From assembly GCA_025462835.1 (NCBI GenBank), contig JAOAPH010000035.1:19562-83561 (forward strand): a stretch of DNA of 64,000 nucleotides. Reading direction: 5' to 3'. The DNA is from Candidatus Angelobacter sp. (GTDB taxonomy: Bacteria; Acidobacteriota; Terriglobia; Terriglobales; Acidobacteriaceae). Below are positions 1-11,600 of the stretch, one piece after another. Position numbers and translations under genes: made by a program. Numbering within the stretch: position 1 is the stretch's first letter; each line of letters starts with the position of its first letter. The notes beneath the pieces are model-generated. The model did not search any database, had not been told where the DNA came from, and saw only the letters and a program-made list of their open reading frames with translations.

Positions 1-979
1 TCGCGCATCCCGCCGTCGCCGAGTTAACCGATGCAGCAGTACAAGTGGCTAATGTAAAAGTCTTCACGGGTGAAGAAGTCAGCGATCCCGCGAATGCCGC
101 TGCCTTATCGAATCCGCTACCTTTATATATCGAAAGAGGGCCATCGGCGTTCAGAGCATCATTGGCAAAATATCCGAAGACCGCACCGTGAAGCTGGTTG
201 GTTCCGCGCCGGGTGACCACGCTGACTACACCGCCAGAACCGCGGCCGTATTCGGCGTTCGCAGTCGACGAAGTGACGCGGAACTCCTGAATAGCGTCAT
301 TCACCTGAAATGGGATCGCCTGGTTGGTGCTGGAGGCGACGTTATCCGAGCCGTCCAAGAGGAAGTTGTTGGATGTAGGCCTTTGTCCGGAAATGCTGAA
401 GCTTGCGCCGGTGAGTGCGGATCCTGCTTCCACGTCATGCGCGTTGGGAGAGAGCAACCCTAAGACCAGGAAATTTCTGTTGTAGAGCGGCAGGGTGCGC
501 AACTGGTCACCGGTAATGACGCCGCCTATGCTGGTGCTCGTCGTTTCATTGCGGACTATAGGAGCGTTTTGCGGAGTGGGAAGCGCTGCCGCAGCGGGCG
601 TTATTCCGGGCGCTGTACCTTCTGCGCCAGCGATTGCAATGGGAGCTTCACGAAGTGGCGGCAGGATCGAGCGCTCGTCGCCGACGTTGACCGAAATGCC
701 GGGACGTTTGTCGAGTTCGGCGCCTTCCTTACTAGCAGTTACGATGTAGCCGTCCGCCGGTGGCACTTCGGGGATGGCATAGGAGCCATCCGCAGCGGTC
801 GTAGCGATACGCGTAAAGCCCGTCCCTTTGTTTTCCAGCAGCACCGTGATCCCGGGCATGGGTTGGCCTTTGCCATCGTAGACAGTTCCCAAGACAACCG
901 CGTTTTGAGCAAAAACGGCAGGTGCAAGAAAGAAGACGAAAGCGGCCAAGAGGACAAGCCGAAGTGGAATCCTGCTCAT
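1..979 (-). CDS. Oar-like TonB-dependent receptor, 5' part (partial at left edge)
   Basis: Reading leftwards from an ATG at 979, an open frame of 326 codons continues past the window edge without a stop. The start is fixed by AGGAG seven bases upstream on the minus strand. It begins with a signal peptide ending near FAQN. A carboxypeptidase-regulatory-like beta-sandwich follows (about residues 27-105, with GTVYDGKGQPMPGITV and TTAADGSYAIPEVPP), then a plug-type region with LDGSDNVASS and NAEYGRGSGGVVSVVTRRGT. This is the usual architecture of Oar-like outer-membrane receptors, thought to take up or bind large substrates through TonB energy. The barrel lies outside the window. The identity is clear at family level; the substrate is unknown. 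Confidence 0.88.
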   Translation of the reverse strand, partial: MSRIPLRLVLLAAFVFFLAPAVFAQNAVVLGTVYDGKGQPMPGITVLLENKGTGFTRIATTAADGSYAIPEVPPADGYIVTASKEGAELDKRPGISVNVGDERSILPPLREAPIAIAGAEGTAPGITPAAAALPTPQNAPIVRNETTSTSIGGVITGDQLRTLPLYNRNFLVLGLLSPNAHDVEAGSALTGASFSISGQRPTSNNFLLDGSDNVASSTNQAIPFQVNDAIQEFRVTSSTANAEYGRGSGGVVSVVTRRGTNQLHGAVFGYFANDALNADGPLSIYKGSGFDKAAAFAGSLTSSPVKTFTLATCTAASVNSATAGCA

Positions 980-1196
980 TGTGTTTCTCCTATCCACAGA
1001 ACCGAAATACAACACGAGTGCGCGCACGCACTGGTGCCGCAAAACTGCTGCGTCTGCCTCGAGTGCACACAGGCGACCAATTTTTACCTAAATTTCGAGG
1101 GGAAACTAATACCACTTTCAGAGGTAAGTAGCTAGTACAAAAGCGACTTATTTGTTACTAGGGCTGATACCTTTGAAAGCAGGACCGCGAATCCTT
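980..1196 (-). other. Intergenic leader of the left-edge receptor
   Basis: This 217-base gap holds the 5' region of the receptor that starts at 979. I see the AGGAG ribosome site at its end but no convincing -24/-12 or -35/-10 promoter and no hairpin terminator for the gene ending at 1197. Confidence 0.4.
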
Positions 1197-2459
1197 TTAT
1201 GAGGCTTCCTGGAAGGCCTTCATGATCTTTGGGGAAATAAACTTTTCCGGTGCCTTGAAGCCTTCCACTTCCTTCGCTGCCTTAAATTTCTTCCTGGCTT
1301 CGCGTTTCAGATTCTCGTCGGTTGCGCCAGCCAAGTAATAGCGGGTGAGCATGCTGGCTCCAGCGTAGAAGTTTGCCAGACCCATCTTTTTACCTTGTCC
1401 TGTATAGATGTAATTGTTGAGCTGAGATTCAACATCATTGCCCTCATAAAAGAGAACAATTAGTCTCGAGAGCAATGGGTCGTCGTCGGTGGCGACAGCT
1501 TGCGCGGTATCTTTCGATTTCAACTCTGCCATTCCGTCTGTGGCTTCTTGGTTATGAGAATCCTGACCCAGAACTTCCTGGAAAAACCTGCGTGCTTTCT
1601 TGAAATCGCCCTTTGCGAGCGCCTTTTGGCCGTCCGAGACATACCGGGCTACATCAATCTTGGGAACTTCCTTGGCTTTGACCGGAGCCGGATTGTTAAC
1701 CGCAGCTGCGATGGGGGCAGACGAGTTAGCTTTGACGGCAAGCTGATTCATCTTGCCCACTTGGCCTAACGGATCGCCGGGACCGGAAGGGTTCAGTTTC
1801 ACAGCCTCTGCATAAGCTGACGCAGCACCGGAAAAGTTATTGTTTGCGGCATCTGCAGCAGCCTCTGCCATTTTGGCTTCATAATTGCGGATCTTTGTCA
1901 GATAGCCTTGTGCGTCTCCCTGATATTTTCCTGTTACGCCGCCCAGCGAACCTTTTGCGGACCCGAAATCGCCGCGATTGTAAGCATCAATTCCCTGATC
2001 AAGCTTGCCCTTCATCTGCGCGTCTTGATCGGCGTTGTTTTTCGCAGCGGCGTCGGCGGCGGCTTTGTCTTGCTTCAACTTTGCGATCTCAGCCAACTTT
2101 GCTTGCGCATCCGGAACTCGCGGACTTGGCGGTTTAACGTTGCGGAACTTGAATTCCGCTTGATCGTACTTACCTTCCTGCATCAACCCGACGCCTTCAT
2201 TAAAATTAAGGTTAAATCGGTTGAGGGCTTTAGTAGCCTCCGCGGTATAGGTGTCGCACTTGGACTTAGAATCCTTATATCCAGCATCTTCAGAGGCGAG
2301 TTGGCAGAAAGCAGCTTTGGCCCCGAAGGTGTCGCCATTAGTTTCTGCGGCCGTGCCCTTGGCGTAGAGGTCATCCTTCTTGTCAGCGCGCGCGGCGGGC
2401 GCAGCGGCAAGAAACACTGCGATAAGCAGAGCGCTAGTTTGAGCTTTGTACAATTTCAT
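1197..2459 (-). CDS. Secreted TPR-like protein paired with a Ser/Thr kinase
   Basis: This encodes about 420 residues with a signal peptide (MKLYKAQTSALLIAVFLAAA, cleavage near ARA). A largely alpha-helical Ala/Lys-rich body follows. Several helix pairs look like degenerate tetratricopeptide repeats, for example VSDGQKALAKGDFKKARRFF and a FNEGVGLMQEGKYDQAEFKF segment. The ATG at 2459 is preferred over a GTG six bases upstream because AAGGG lies about six bases before it. The gene overlaps the 3' end of the kinase gene by 26 bases in another frame, so the two are probably translated together. I infer a periplasmic partner or scaffold for the kinase's extracytoplasmic part; the sequence shows no catalytic motif. 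Confidence 0.7.
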   Translation of the reverse strand: MKLYKAQTSALLIAVFLAAAPAARADKKDDLYAKGTAAETNGDTFGAKAAFCQLASEDAGYKDSKSKCDTYTAEATKALNRFNLNFNEGVGLMQEGKYDQAEFKFRNVKPPSPRVPDAQAKLAEIAKLKQDKAAADAAAKNNADQDAQMKGKLDQGIDAYNRGDFGSAKGSLGGVTGKYQGDAQGYLTKIRNYEAKMAEAAADAANNNFSGAASAYAEAVKLNPSGPGDPLGQVGKMNQLAVKANSSAPIAAAVNNPAPVKAKEVPKIDVARYVSDGQKALAKGDFKKARRFFQEVLGQDSHNQEATDGMAELKSKDTAQAVATDDDPLLSRLIVLFYEGNDVESQLNNYIYTGQGKKMGLANFYAGASMLTRYYLAGATDENLKREARKKFKAAKEVEGFKAPEKFISPKIMKAFQEAS

Positions 2460-5244
2460 CCGCACCCTTCTTATCCATAGCCTGTCCCAGAGTCACGCTT
2501 CCAGGCGCGCTTTTGCTGATCTGTATCACTTGCGTCATCGGCTTGCCATCGGTATCAGTCGCATTGACGGTGTAGTCGCCCGAAGGCAGCGGGATCCGCA
2601 CCGGGGTTTCCTGATCCACTTGGTATGTATGTTTTCCATCTTTTGAGACGATGTTGGTTATCTTCGCCCACGGCGTGGCATTGATCTCCACGTAGGAATC
2701 CAGCGGCAATGGAGCAGTCATGACCTTGTATCCGAAGAAGCCACCGACTACTAACGCGACAGCCAGAACTGCGCCGACGACCTGCTTCATCGGGAAAGGC
2801 TTGGATGGCGACACCATGGGCTGGACCATGGTTCGTTGCACTGCGGGTGCTGGTGCAGCAGCGGCACCTGCTCCCGTGGAAGCCCCTGCGGACCCCTGAA
2901 CGATGGTCTTGTTCATGTCCGCGTTGATGTGTTGTTGCGAGGTGCCGGCCTTGATCTCTCTTTGCAGCGCCTCGAATGCCTTTTGCACCGGCGGGGGCGC
3001 CGCGGGTACCAATGCGATGACCGTCTGCAATTTCAGGCTTGCCGCTGATCCCTGCCTCGCAAGTAATAGCGCCTTGGCGTCCTTGATGGCTTTCTCGACT
3101 GCTTCCTTGGCCTGGGTCGCACGCTGGGTCTCGACCTCTTTCAACAAGCCCTGGACTGGCGCTGATGTGGGATTTGCCTGGAGCAGATCTTTCGCCTTCG
3201 TCCAGGCGCCGGTGACATCGCCTTTCAGCATCAGCTTGCGGGCTTCGAGCACCGAATTCTCAATAGTGCCGAGGCGGTCCTGCTCGGCACGCGCCTTCAG
3301 CATGGCGTCATAAAAAGGAGTGGAGCGCAAATAAGATACAGGTTGCGACTCTATCAGGGCAACCGCTTCATCCACCTTGCTTGATTTCAGAAGTTGCTGG
3401 GCCTCTGCGGCGCACGCGCTGGATTTTTTGCTGAGCTCTTCCCAACCGGTTTTCGCGTCACTCAAGAGCGACTTGAGTCCTTCGTCAGGAGCTGCCTTGA
3501 TGGCGTGCTCGAGCAGCGCGACTGCAGGCTCAAAATTCTGATCGGCGATGAGTTGTTTGGCGTGGCCAGAGACTTTTGCGGAGTCGCCCAAACCCGCCGC
3601 CTGACGGATCTCCGGAGCATTCTTGGCGATGTCGGCGAGAACGGATTCATCGGGATATTTTTTGAGCGCCTCGTCAGTCTTCTGTTGAACGGCTTGCTTG
3701 CTTTCGCGATGGAGCGCCAGTTCAATGTCCACTGCAAGGCGATCGACGGCGATGCGGCGCATCTCCTGCTCGCGTGAGGCAGCCACCATGTTGCGCAGCG
3801 AACCGGATTGGGTCACTCCTGGCGTAAGCGACTCTGCCTTGCGAATCAGTTCGAGAGCAGCAGTAAAGTGTCGTGCGGAAACTTCCTTGCGGGCTTCATC
3901 CAAAAGCGCGGTAGTTTCTTTTTGCGATTGAAGTTTCTTGATCTCAGCGGCAATCGCATCGCGAGTGTTCTTCGCGTTGGTGTCTTTCGGATCGAGCGCA
4001 AGCGCGTCGTCGACGGTGTGCAGCGCGGCATCCAAGTCACCGTCTTCGCGAAGGTGCTGCGCCTTGAGCAGCGTCTTCTCCAATTGGTCTTTGCGGGCCT
4101 TAGCTTGCATCACCAGCTTTTGGAGCTGCAGCAGTTCAGGGTTGTTCTTGTCGAGCTTCAAGGCCTGATCGGCGTAAGAAACTGCCTCGTCGAGCATCTT
4201 GTTGCCAAGAGCTTCTTCGGCACTAGCGCGCAGCTGTCGGATCTGCTCACCGCGCTGCTGCACAGAAAGAGCAGTCTGCACTTCCTTCATCAGCTCTTTG
4301 GCGGTGACGTGCTTCGTGTCAACCTTCAATACCTGCTGCAGCAGATCCTTGGCCTTGTTAAGTTCAGATTTCGAGAACGCCTGCTTGGCTTGTTCGACGT
4401 ACTCCAAGACCATGTCCTTTTTCAAGGACTCCTGGATACGGGCCAGATCGAAAGCAAAATCCTCTGCGGACGCATAGCGTTCTTCGCGGTCTTTGGTGAG
4501 CGCTTTAGTCAGGCACTCTTCCAATTCCGGCGGGAAATCCTGTAAGTGGTTCTTTAGAGGCGGCGGCACTTCATTCAGGATCTTCAGAATGACGGTGGGC
4601 GTCTCATTTCCATCGAACGGCAATGCCCCGGTGAGGAACTCGTAGAACAAAACCCCCGCTGACCAAATGTCGGAACGGCCGTCAACGATGTGTCCGTTGA
4701 ACTGTTCCGGAGACATGTAATTGATAGTCCCGACGATCTGACCGGTCTTGGTCATGGAATTGTCGGAGATGCGCGCGATGCCGAAGTCCACGATCTTCAC
4801 GGTGCCGTCTTTCAGCAACATGATGTTTCCGGGCTTGATGTCGCGATGTACGATCCCGTGCTCGTGCGCATATTGCAGCCCGCTCAAGATCTGGATCATG
4901 ATCTCGGTCTTTTCAACGAGCGACATCCGCCGATGCGAAGTGACCAGGGCCTCCAGTGATTCGCCGGCGATGAACTCCATGGCCATGTACGGATTTCCGT
5001 CATGGGTGCCGAGCTCGTAGATGATGACGATATTGGGATGCTGCAGTGTGCCCGCGGACTGGGCTTCGCGCTGGAAGCGCTTGAGAAGATCAGGATTTTC
5101 GGCAAAACCTCCGGTCATCATCTTGATGGCGACCGGACGTCCAATACCGGGATCTATTCCCTTGTAAACAACACCCATGCCGCCTTCACCGAGTTTGTCG
5201 GTGACATCGTACTTACCAATCTTCTGAATCACGTTCGACGCCAT
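2434..5244 (-). CDS. Membrane Ser/Thr protein kinase with TPR region and C-terminal PEGA-like domain
   Basis: A 936-residue Hanks-type kinase. Residues about 11-275 form the catalytic domain: glycine loop GEGGMGVVYKG, ATP lysine K41, E60, HRDIKPGN with catalytic D135, DFG D153, and an MSPEQ P+1 segment. All catalytic residues are present, so it should be active. Residues about 285-790 are helical TPR-like repeats (KAKDLLQQVLKVDTKHVTA and similar). One membrane helix lies at about 821-842, followed by a roughly 90-residue beta-rich tail with LPSGDYTVNATDTDGKP, resembling a PEGA domain. Unusually, the TPRs sit between the kinase and the membrane, so they are predicted to be cytoplasmic. The downstream secreted TPR-like gene overlaps it. 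Substrates are unknown. Confidence 0.9.
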   Translation of the reverse strand: MASNVIQKIGKYDVTDKLGEGGMGVVYKGIDPGIGRPVAIKMMTGGFAENPDLLKRFQREAQSAGTLQHPNIVIIYELGTHDGNPYMAMEFIAGESLEALVTSHRRMSLVEKTEIMIQILSGLQYAHEHGIVHRDIKPGNIMLLKDGTVKIVDFGIARISDNSMTKTGQIVGTINYMSPEQFNGHIVDGRSDIWSAGVLFYEFLTGALPFDGNETPTVILKILNEVPPPLKNHLQDFPPELEECLTKALTKDREERYASAEDFAFDLARIQESLKKDMVLEYVEQAKQAFSKSELNKAKDLLQQVLKVDTKHVTAKELMKEVQTALSVQQRGEQIRQLRASAEEALGNKMLDEAVSYADQALKLDKNNPELLQLQKLVMQAKARKDQLEKTLLKAQHLREDGDLDAALHTVDDALALDPKDTNAKNTRDAIAAEIKKLQSQKETTALLDEARKEVSARHFTAALELIRKAESLTPGVTQSGSLRNMVAASREQEMRRIAVDRLAVDIELALHRESKQAVQQKTDEALKKYPDESVLADIAKNAPEIRQAAGLGDSAKVSGHAKQLIADQNFEPAVALLEHAIKAAPDEGLKSLLSDAKTGWEELSKKSSACAAEAQQLLKSSKVDEAVALIESQPVSYLRSTPFYDAMLKARAEQDRLGTIENSVLEARKLMLKGDVTGAWTKAKDLLQANPTSAPVQGLLKEVETQRATQAKEAVEKAIKDAKALLLARQGSAASLKLQTVIALVPAAPPPVQKAFEALQREIKAGTSQQHINADMNKTIVQGSAGASTGAGAAAAPAPAVQRTMVQPMVSPSKPFPMKQVVGAVLAVALVVGGFFGYKVMTAPLPLDSYVEINATPWAKITNIVSKDGKHTYQVDQETPVRIPLPSGDYTVNATDTDGKPMTQVIQISKSAPGSVTLGQAMDKKGADEIVQSSN

Positions 5245-5572
5245 GAATGGGCTACCCTTGAAGCGCAGGTTTTAGACAATCTTCAAGCACCTGCGGTTTG
5301 ATCGTCTTCCACTGCAAACGCCTACTACCTGGAATACATTCTCATCGCCAAACGGGGGAGTTACGGGCGATGTCCCGGGGAATCTTAACCAACAACTTAA
5401 AAGTTAAGTGTTGTTGAAACACACACTTCAACGCCCACTCCGGTTAGTCGCAGAGAATCACCTGTTGTCATCCGGAGCAATGCGTGTTGAGTAAAGTACC
5501 ACGAAAATGTGTGAGGCAAAAGAGCATTGTTCATTCTGGGACTAAGGCGATTTACCGTAATGCGTTGCCACG
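5245..5572. other. Intergenic region upstream of the kinase
   Basis: About 330 bases between the kinase start (5244) and the terminator of the giant gene. It should carry the kinase promoter on the minus strand. I see a short imperfect dyad around 5410-5430 but no convincing promoter box or gene. Confidence 0.35.
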
Positions 5573-5601
5573 AAAAAAACCGCCGCTAGGGACAGCGGCG
5601 G
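5573..5601 (-). terminator. Rho-independent terminator of the giant SBBP/DUF11 gene
   Basis: On the minus strand an 8-bp perfect GC-rich stem (CCGCCGCT / AGCGGCGG) encloses a 6-base loop and is followed by seven Ts. It lies 20 bases past the stop of the gene ending at 5621. Confidence 0.85.
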
Positions 5602-5620
5602 GTTGGAATATTCAAATCAT

Positions 5621-8600
5621 CTACTGAACAACTAGTGTCAACGAGGTTGCCGGTGTTGCGTTCGGGGTCGCGCCGTAATGTGCGGTTAGTCCGGTTGCAG
5701 AATTGACGGTCACCGTGTAAGTCCCCGCCGGTGTTCCCGCATTCTGTAATACCGGAGCGCCTCCGAAGCTGCCGCCTCCACCGCCACCACAGGATGCCTG
5801 GAAGGCGACCATCAGCAGCAGTAATCCAAACATCGCCCAAATCTTCAGCATCTTCTTCCTGCGCGACTTACCGGGCAGTAATAAGAGTCCGACTAAAGGC
5901 AGGCCGGAGAAACCAACCATAGTTGCCACCATCGGTGCATCGCCACGGTTCATATTTCGCGGCGGTGCCGACATGGCAAAGACCTGACCTTGCGTCGAGC
6001 AAAGTACGGTTACCGACTGACCAGTCACCGGACCGGATAACGTTGCCGGGCTCGCGCTGCAAGTGATCTGGCTCGCAGAAAGGCTCGGAGCGCCGGTAAA
6101 TGACAGATTCAGCGGTGTAGTACCCGTGTAGTCAACCGTGAGGACATTGAATGTCCCCGTTTGTCCCTTATTCACGGTGACTGTGGCGGTACCCGCGGTG
6201 CTGGTGCCTGTCTGGGACAAAGGAACAGCGATCGGGCCCAGAACACCCGTTGCAGGATCGTTCGTCTGGTCGCTGACCGTCAGATGGAGCGTCTGAGCAG
6301 TTGTAGTTACTGAGACGTCCAGATTCTCGCCGTTCAGCACGCTACCGTCTGGCGTCTTACAGCTTCCCGCTGCCGTGTATGGCGAAGTGCATGTGAACAC
6401 CTTTACAGTGCCGTCAACGAATTGGCCGGTCCATGTGAAGGTGAGCACATCAGAGCAGGAGTTGGCGGCGCCATTAGCGGCGGTGCTGCCTTTAGGCGTA
6501 AAGCATCCCTGACCGATGTCATTATCAATAATGTTGCTGCTCAGGGTCACGCTGGTACCGGTCACGCCTTTTCCTGAACTCTGTTGGGATGGTGAAGCAC
6601 TGGCAAGAATCGTTTGCCCCGGCTTCAATTGCGGCGGAGTGTTCTTAGGCTCTGAAACCGCGAAAGAATTAGCAGTTGACCCAGTCAACGAAGTCGTCAA
6701 GTTGTTATTGAAATTCCCGCAGACGATATTCGCTACCTGATCCAATGAACTGGTTATGTCCGATCCCGTGTTTACAGAATAGAGACGCACACGCTCAGAG
6801 TTCAGGAAGGAAGTCCCGGTGTAATTGACGCATATCTTTAGTGGCGTGGTCGAGACGGCTGCCGAAGCCAAGTTGTAATAGGTCGTTGTCGGAACCAGAG
6901 TGCTCGCCAGTGAGCCATTGGCCGGCGTAGAGGTTACGGTAACGAACGAACTTCCCGAAATAGTCACGTTCGGGAAGAATATCGAAACATTGGTGTTGGG
7001 AATTCCGCTGATCGGATCCACCGGATTGACGGTTTGTGGTCCCGGGGGCGTGTTGTTCACGGTAATAGTGGATGCAGCAATTGCCGCCGCACTCAGAGTG
7101 TTGTTGCTGGTATCCGGATCCACCTCAACGTTCGTTACGTTTGTTGCCGTTGTCGAAGTCACGGTTGGCGAGTTGGAGATGGTGCCTGGTTTCGTTGGAG
7201 TCATCGAGAAAGTGAAGGACGAGGAAGCTCCGCTGGCGATGGAACCGGCCAGCGTACACGTGACGGTCGCCTTGTCACTGCTCGCATTCAACAATGTGAC
7301 TGCAGTGACAACACAACCCGCCGGAGCGGTGATGGACGTAACTGAATTGTTCGGCGAGATAGTCACTGCGTTCACGACTTGAACATTGGTCGCCGCCGAG
7401 CGTCCTGATGGTACATCGTTATTGTTCGTGACCTTGACAGTGAAAGCGGCAGAGTTTGCCGGGCCACCAGCTGCCGGGGTCAGCGCCGTAGGAGGCGCGG
7501 TTTGTGAAATCACCAGGTCTTCGGCGGCATCCGCAATGATGGTAGGAGTGGAAGCTGTGTTGTTAGCGTGCGCGTTGTCGGTGATGTCATTGACCACATT
7601 GGTGCCGTTCGTGTATTGCGTGACCACGGCAGAGTTGGTCAGGGTGGTCTTTTGTCCGGCTGGAACCGCGGAAGGCGGCACATCGGTGACGATTGCAACG
7701 TGCGCGACTCCGCCTACTTGCAGAGACGACGCGCTGCAGGTTGCGGCGACGCAGGTGAAGCCGGTCCCGCCGGCGTCAGCAGCCGAGATCAGATTCACGC
7801 GAGCGTCAATCGTATCGGTCAAAGTGATTTGCGATCCGGCCGGATACGGCCCGTTGTTTGTGATCTGAACGTCATAGCTGACGCGATCGCCAACCAGCAC
7901 ATGCGAAGCAGTTCCGTTGCCGCTGATATTCGTATGCGCGCCGGGCTGCGGCACCGGAGTCGGCGTAATGGCGACTGAAAGGTCCGCTTGTCCGCGCAGA
8001 TCTACCGGCCACGAATCTGCGTCCGGAGCAACGTTAGTTGTTTCACTCACATCGGGCGAACTGATAGTCACTGGATTGGAAATACCGAGCTTGTTCGCCA
8101 CGAGTACGCTGAGCACCGGCCGAACAGTAAACGTGATCGGAACACTGGCGCCGACGTCCATCTTTCCCAGATCGCAATTGACGTTGGTGCCGATGCCGAC
8201 CGCGCATGTGCCGCTCGTGGTGCTGCCTACCGTTGGCCACGAAGCGGACACAAATTGAAGATCGCTTGCCGACGGCAACTGGTCTTGCACGCGGATGCCG
8301 GTGGCAACACTGGGGCCGCTATTGCTTGCAGTGATGATGTAATTAAATGTCGGTGTGACGCCCGGCGCGGGAGAAGTCACCGTGACCGGAACGGCCGGTC
8401 CGACGATTGCGACGCTGATATCAGAGTCTCGTTGGACTGTGATCTGGGCGGGGATATTGCTGTTGTTAGCAGGGTTGGTGTCTGTGTTACCGCTGGCGCT
8501 GACCGCGGGGTTGAAGGACAAGCTCACGGTCGGCGAACCCGCAAGCGGCAGTGTGGCATTCGGAGTAAGGACAAAGCTCACGGTCGCCATGTCGGTTCCC

Positions 8601-11600
8601 GAGCCTACGGGACCCAGCGAACCGGGGACCGTGCAATGGATCGTCTGCGGCGGACCGGCAAGAAGCACAGAACAATTGGTTCCGGAAGTAAACGTCAATG
8701 CAGAGGTGCTGGGGGTGGAAGGCAGAACAGAGTCCACCACGACATTACTGACAGCGGAACCGAGCGAGAGGTTCTGCACAGTTATGTCGTACTGAATAGC
8801 ATTATGCTTAGTGACCACGAAGTTGGTTCCCGCTACATCCGGCAATGACGTAGCCGTCAGGATCGGACGCACCACGATGCCGCCGGACTGAACGACGCCC
8901 AAGTCGGCGGTACGGACAACGTTGAATGCCTGCGCGTTGCCCGAATTGTTCGATGATGTCGGATCATTCCAACCAAGAACATCCACGGGAATCGTTACAG
9001 AATCCGTGAATGCGAACGAGGGCGGGTTCTGGGTCGGGGCGATGTTAGCCACACCAGTTTCGGTAATGGTAATTACTTCCCCACCCTGAATGATTCCAGT
9101 AGCCGACTGGCAGACGACGACTGCCGCTGGCCCGGCGGGAAACACGTTTCCGCCGTTGACAGTGCAAGAACCAATGTTCCCGGGAATCGAACTAGACCAA
9201 GTAACCGAGTTCACTTTGTATCCGTAATGAACCAACGAAATGGTCTCATCCGGCAGTGTGTGTGTCAGCTTGACTGGATGAGTCAGCGAACCTGCGTCAT
9301 CACCGACGTTCGTAAATTTGATCGTGTATTGCAACGGATCACCATCACCGATGTTCGCGCCTGCTTGGATGGGCGAAGCCAGAGTGGGCGAAGTCGCGAC
9401 GACCGAGGTAATCTTCACGTCTGACTGCGTCTGAACCGTACTGGTAACCGTATTCGACGTATTATCAGAACCAGCTGCGCCGTTCGTACCATTGTCATAA
9501 GCCATGGGGGACTGTATGACTGCGGAACCAGTGTATTGCGCGCTGAGTGCGCCGCCGATCAAAAGCGGGGGTGTAAATGTGATTTTTCCTGTTCGCTGGG
9601 CTCCACTCTGCAACGGGGTGGCCTGGTTCGCAACAACGCAAGACACAGTTCCGGCAGCAGCATTAGGTGTACACGTTCCCAGTCCTGTGCCGATGGCACC
9701 TGATTGGCTTCCATCGAAATTGGTGAAATTGTGCGCATTTGCGGAAAAAGTAAACGTGACCGTTGCGCCCACATCGGCGTCTGGACCAAGACCGCCGGTG
9801 TTGTCATTCGCGACGGTGAGCGTATAGGTCACCGGTACGCCGCTAGTAACAGTTGCTGAGGATTGCGTTAATCCGTTCGTGCCTCCGGAAGCAACTAAGT
9901 TTGCTTGTTGCCGCACTTCGGTAACAGCCGCGCTTGTGGTGGTGTCAGGGTTGGTGGTGTCCGGCGTGGGTTCGATCACTGCCGCGCTAATCGTCGCCGA
10001 AAGCAAGCTCACGTTCGTCTTGTTCTGCCCGGGACTGTTCGTCTGGACGATTCCCGATTCCGGCTGCACAATGACGTTGAATATGTATGTGGTTCCGGTC
10101 GGAAGATTCGGAAGCGTGCAAGCCCGCGTTGTCGCAGTAAAGGTGACATTGCAGACTGGGGCGCCGAGTCCGCTGACCGAATTGCTGGATTGGAACCTGT
10201 AATTATGGTCGAAAGTAAGCAGCACACTGACATTAGTGGCAGTCGAGCCGCTACTCGATACCGTGATCGTATGTGTAATGTTGCCGTCTGAACTGACCGC
10301 TGCGGTTGCGTTGGCTGAGACCATGTGCAGGTCAGCGCGACGCTCCTCAATAGTGTTTACCGTACTGGAAGTTAGAGTGATTGTCCCGGAACTGTCAAAG
10401 TCGCTTGTGGACAAGCTGAGATCCAACTGCGCGGATGCATTCAGGACTGCGGTTGCGATCGTGGGGGTACTCACTGCTGCTGGCGTGATGGTCACGTTCA
10501 CCTGCTGACTTCCGCCAGTGGCAGCAATGGTTGGAATGGTGCAATTAAGAGGTGCGGTACCGGTGCACGTAAGAGTGACACTTCCAGAGACCTGCGTTAC
10601 AGAGCCGACCAATGCATATCCCGTTGGCAGATTGAGACCCAACACCACATTCGTTGCTGGATCCACGCCGGCATTGTTGACGGTCGCTTGGTAGGTGATC
10701 GATCCAGTCGAAGCTACCGCTGCCGCGATAAATACGGTAGGCGGCGTTGTATAGCCTGTGCCTGGTGAGGTCACATTGATCGCAGTCACTGCTCCGGCCG
10801 CTACCGTAGCGGTTGCAGTCGCTCCCGTGCCTCCGCCGCCAACCAAGGCGACACTCGGCGCTACTGAATAGCCTGTACCCGGTGCGGTCACGTTAACTGC
10901 AGTCACTCCACCGGCAGCGACTGTAGCTGTCGCTGTGGCTCCGGTTCCTACCGCAGGATTGGTTTCCACAAATGAAGAGAGCGTCAGCGTGGTTTGTCGT
11001 TGAACGTTGGTTGTTAACGGCCCAGCAGTTGTGACACAGCCGCCGCAAACATTTATTGCGTCAGCAGAAGCGATGCTGGTGATTGATCCAAGATAGTTTG
11101 GCCCTTGATTCACGGCAGCAAGAAGAGAAGGTGGCGTGACTGAAACCGTTACCGGTATTGCAGTTCCCGCGCCACCGATCGGCACCGTTCCGATATTGCA
11201 ATCGGGTGCTGTCAATGTGCCGCCACAAGCTCCTCCCGGTGAACTGGAAACTGGCTTCGTGTTCTGTGGCAAAGAGAGGATGACGTGCGTATTGTCAGCA
11301 GGATCGAAACCCGCATTGGCAACGGTGAAGGTGTAATTGAAACCAGGTGAACTGTTTGACACCGTCGACGGGGCAGAGAAGCCGGAGACAGATAATTGAT
11401 TCTCGTGGCGAATCACCGGCCCCGGTGAGAGTGTCGCAGAACTATTTAGGGAGGGGGTATCCGTAGTTCCGCCTGTCGTTGTAATCGCGACTGTGCTACC
11501 AAGATTGACAAAGGCTTGTGTGGCATCCAGAGGAGCGAGCCCGCTGATCGTGAAACTTTGCGGCCCGGAGATTATCACTGTTGGTGCGGACGTGTATCCG

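Noticed and set aside
188..1135. Plus-strand frames at the left edge
   Set aside because: The minus strand carries a continuous signal-peptide and receptor frame here, so the plus-strand frames are shadows.
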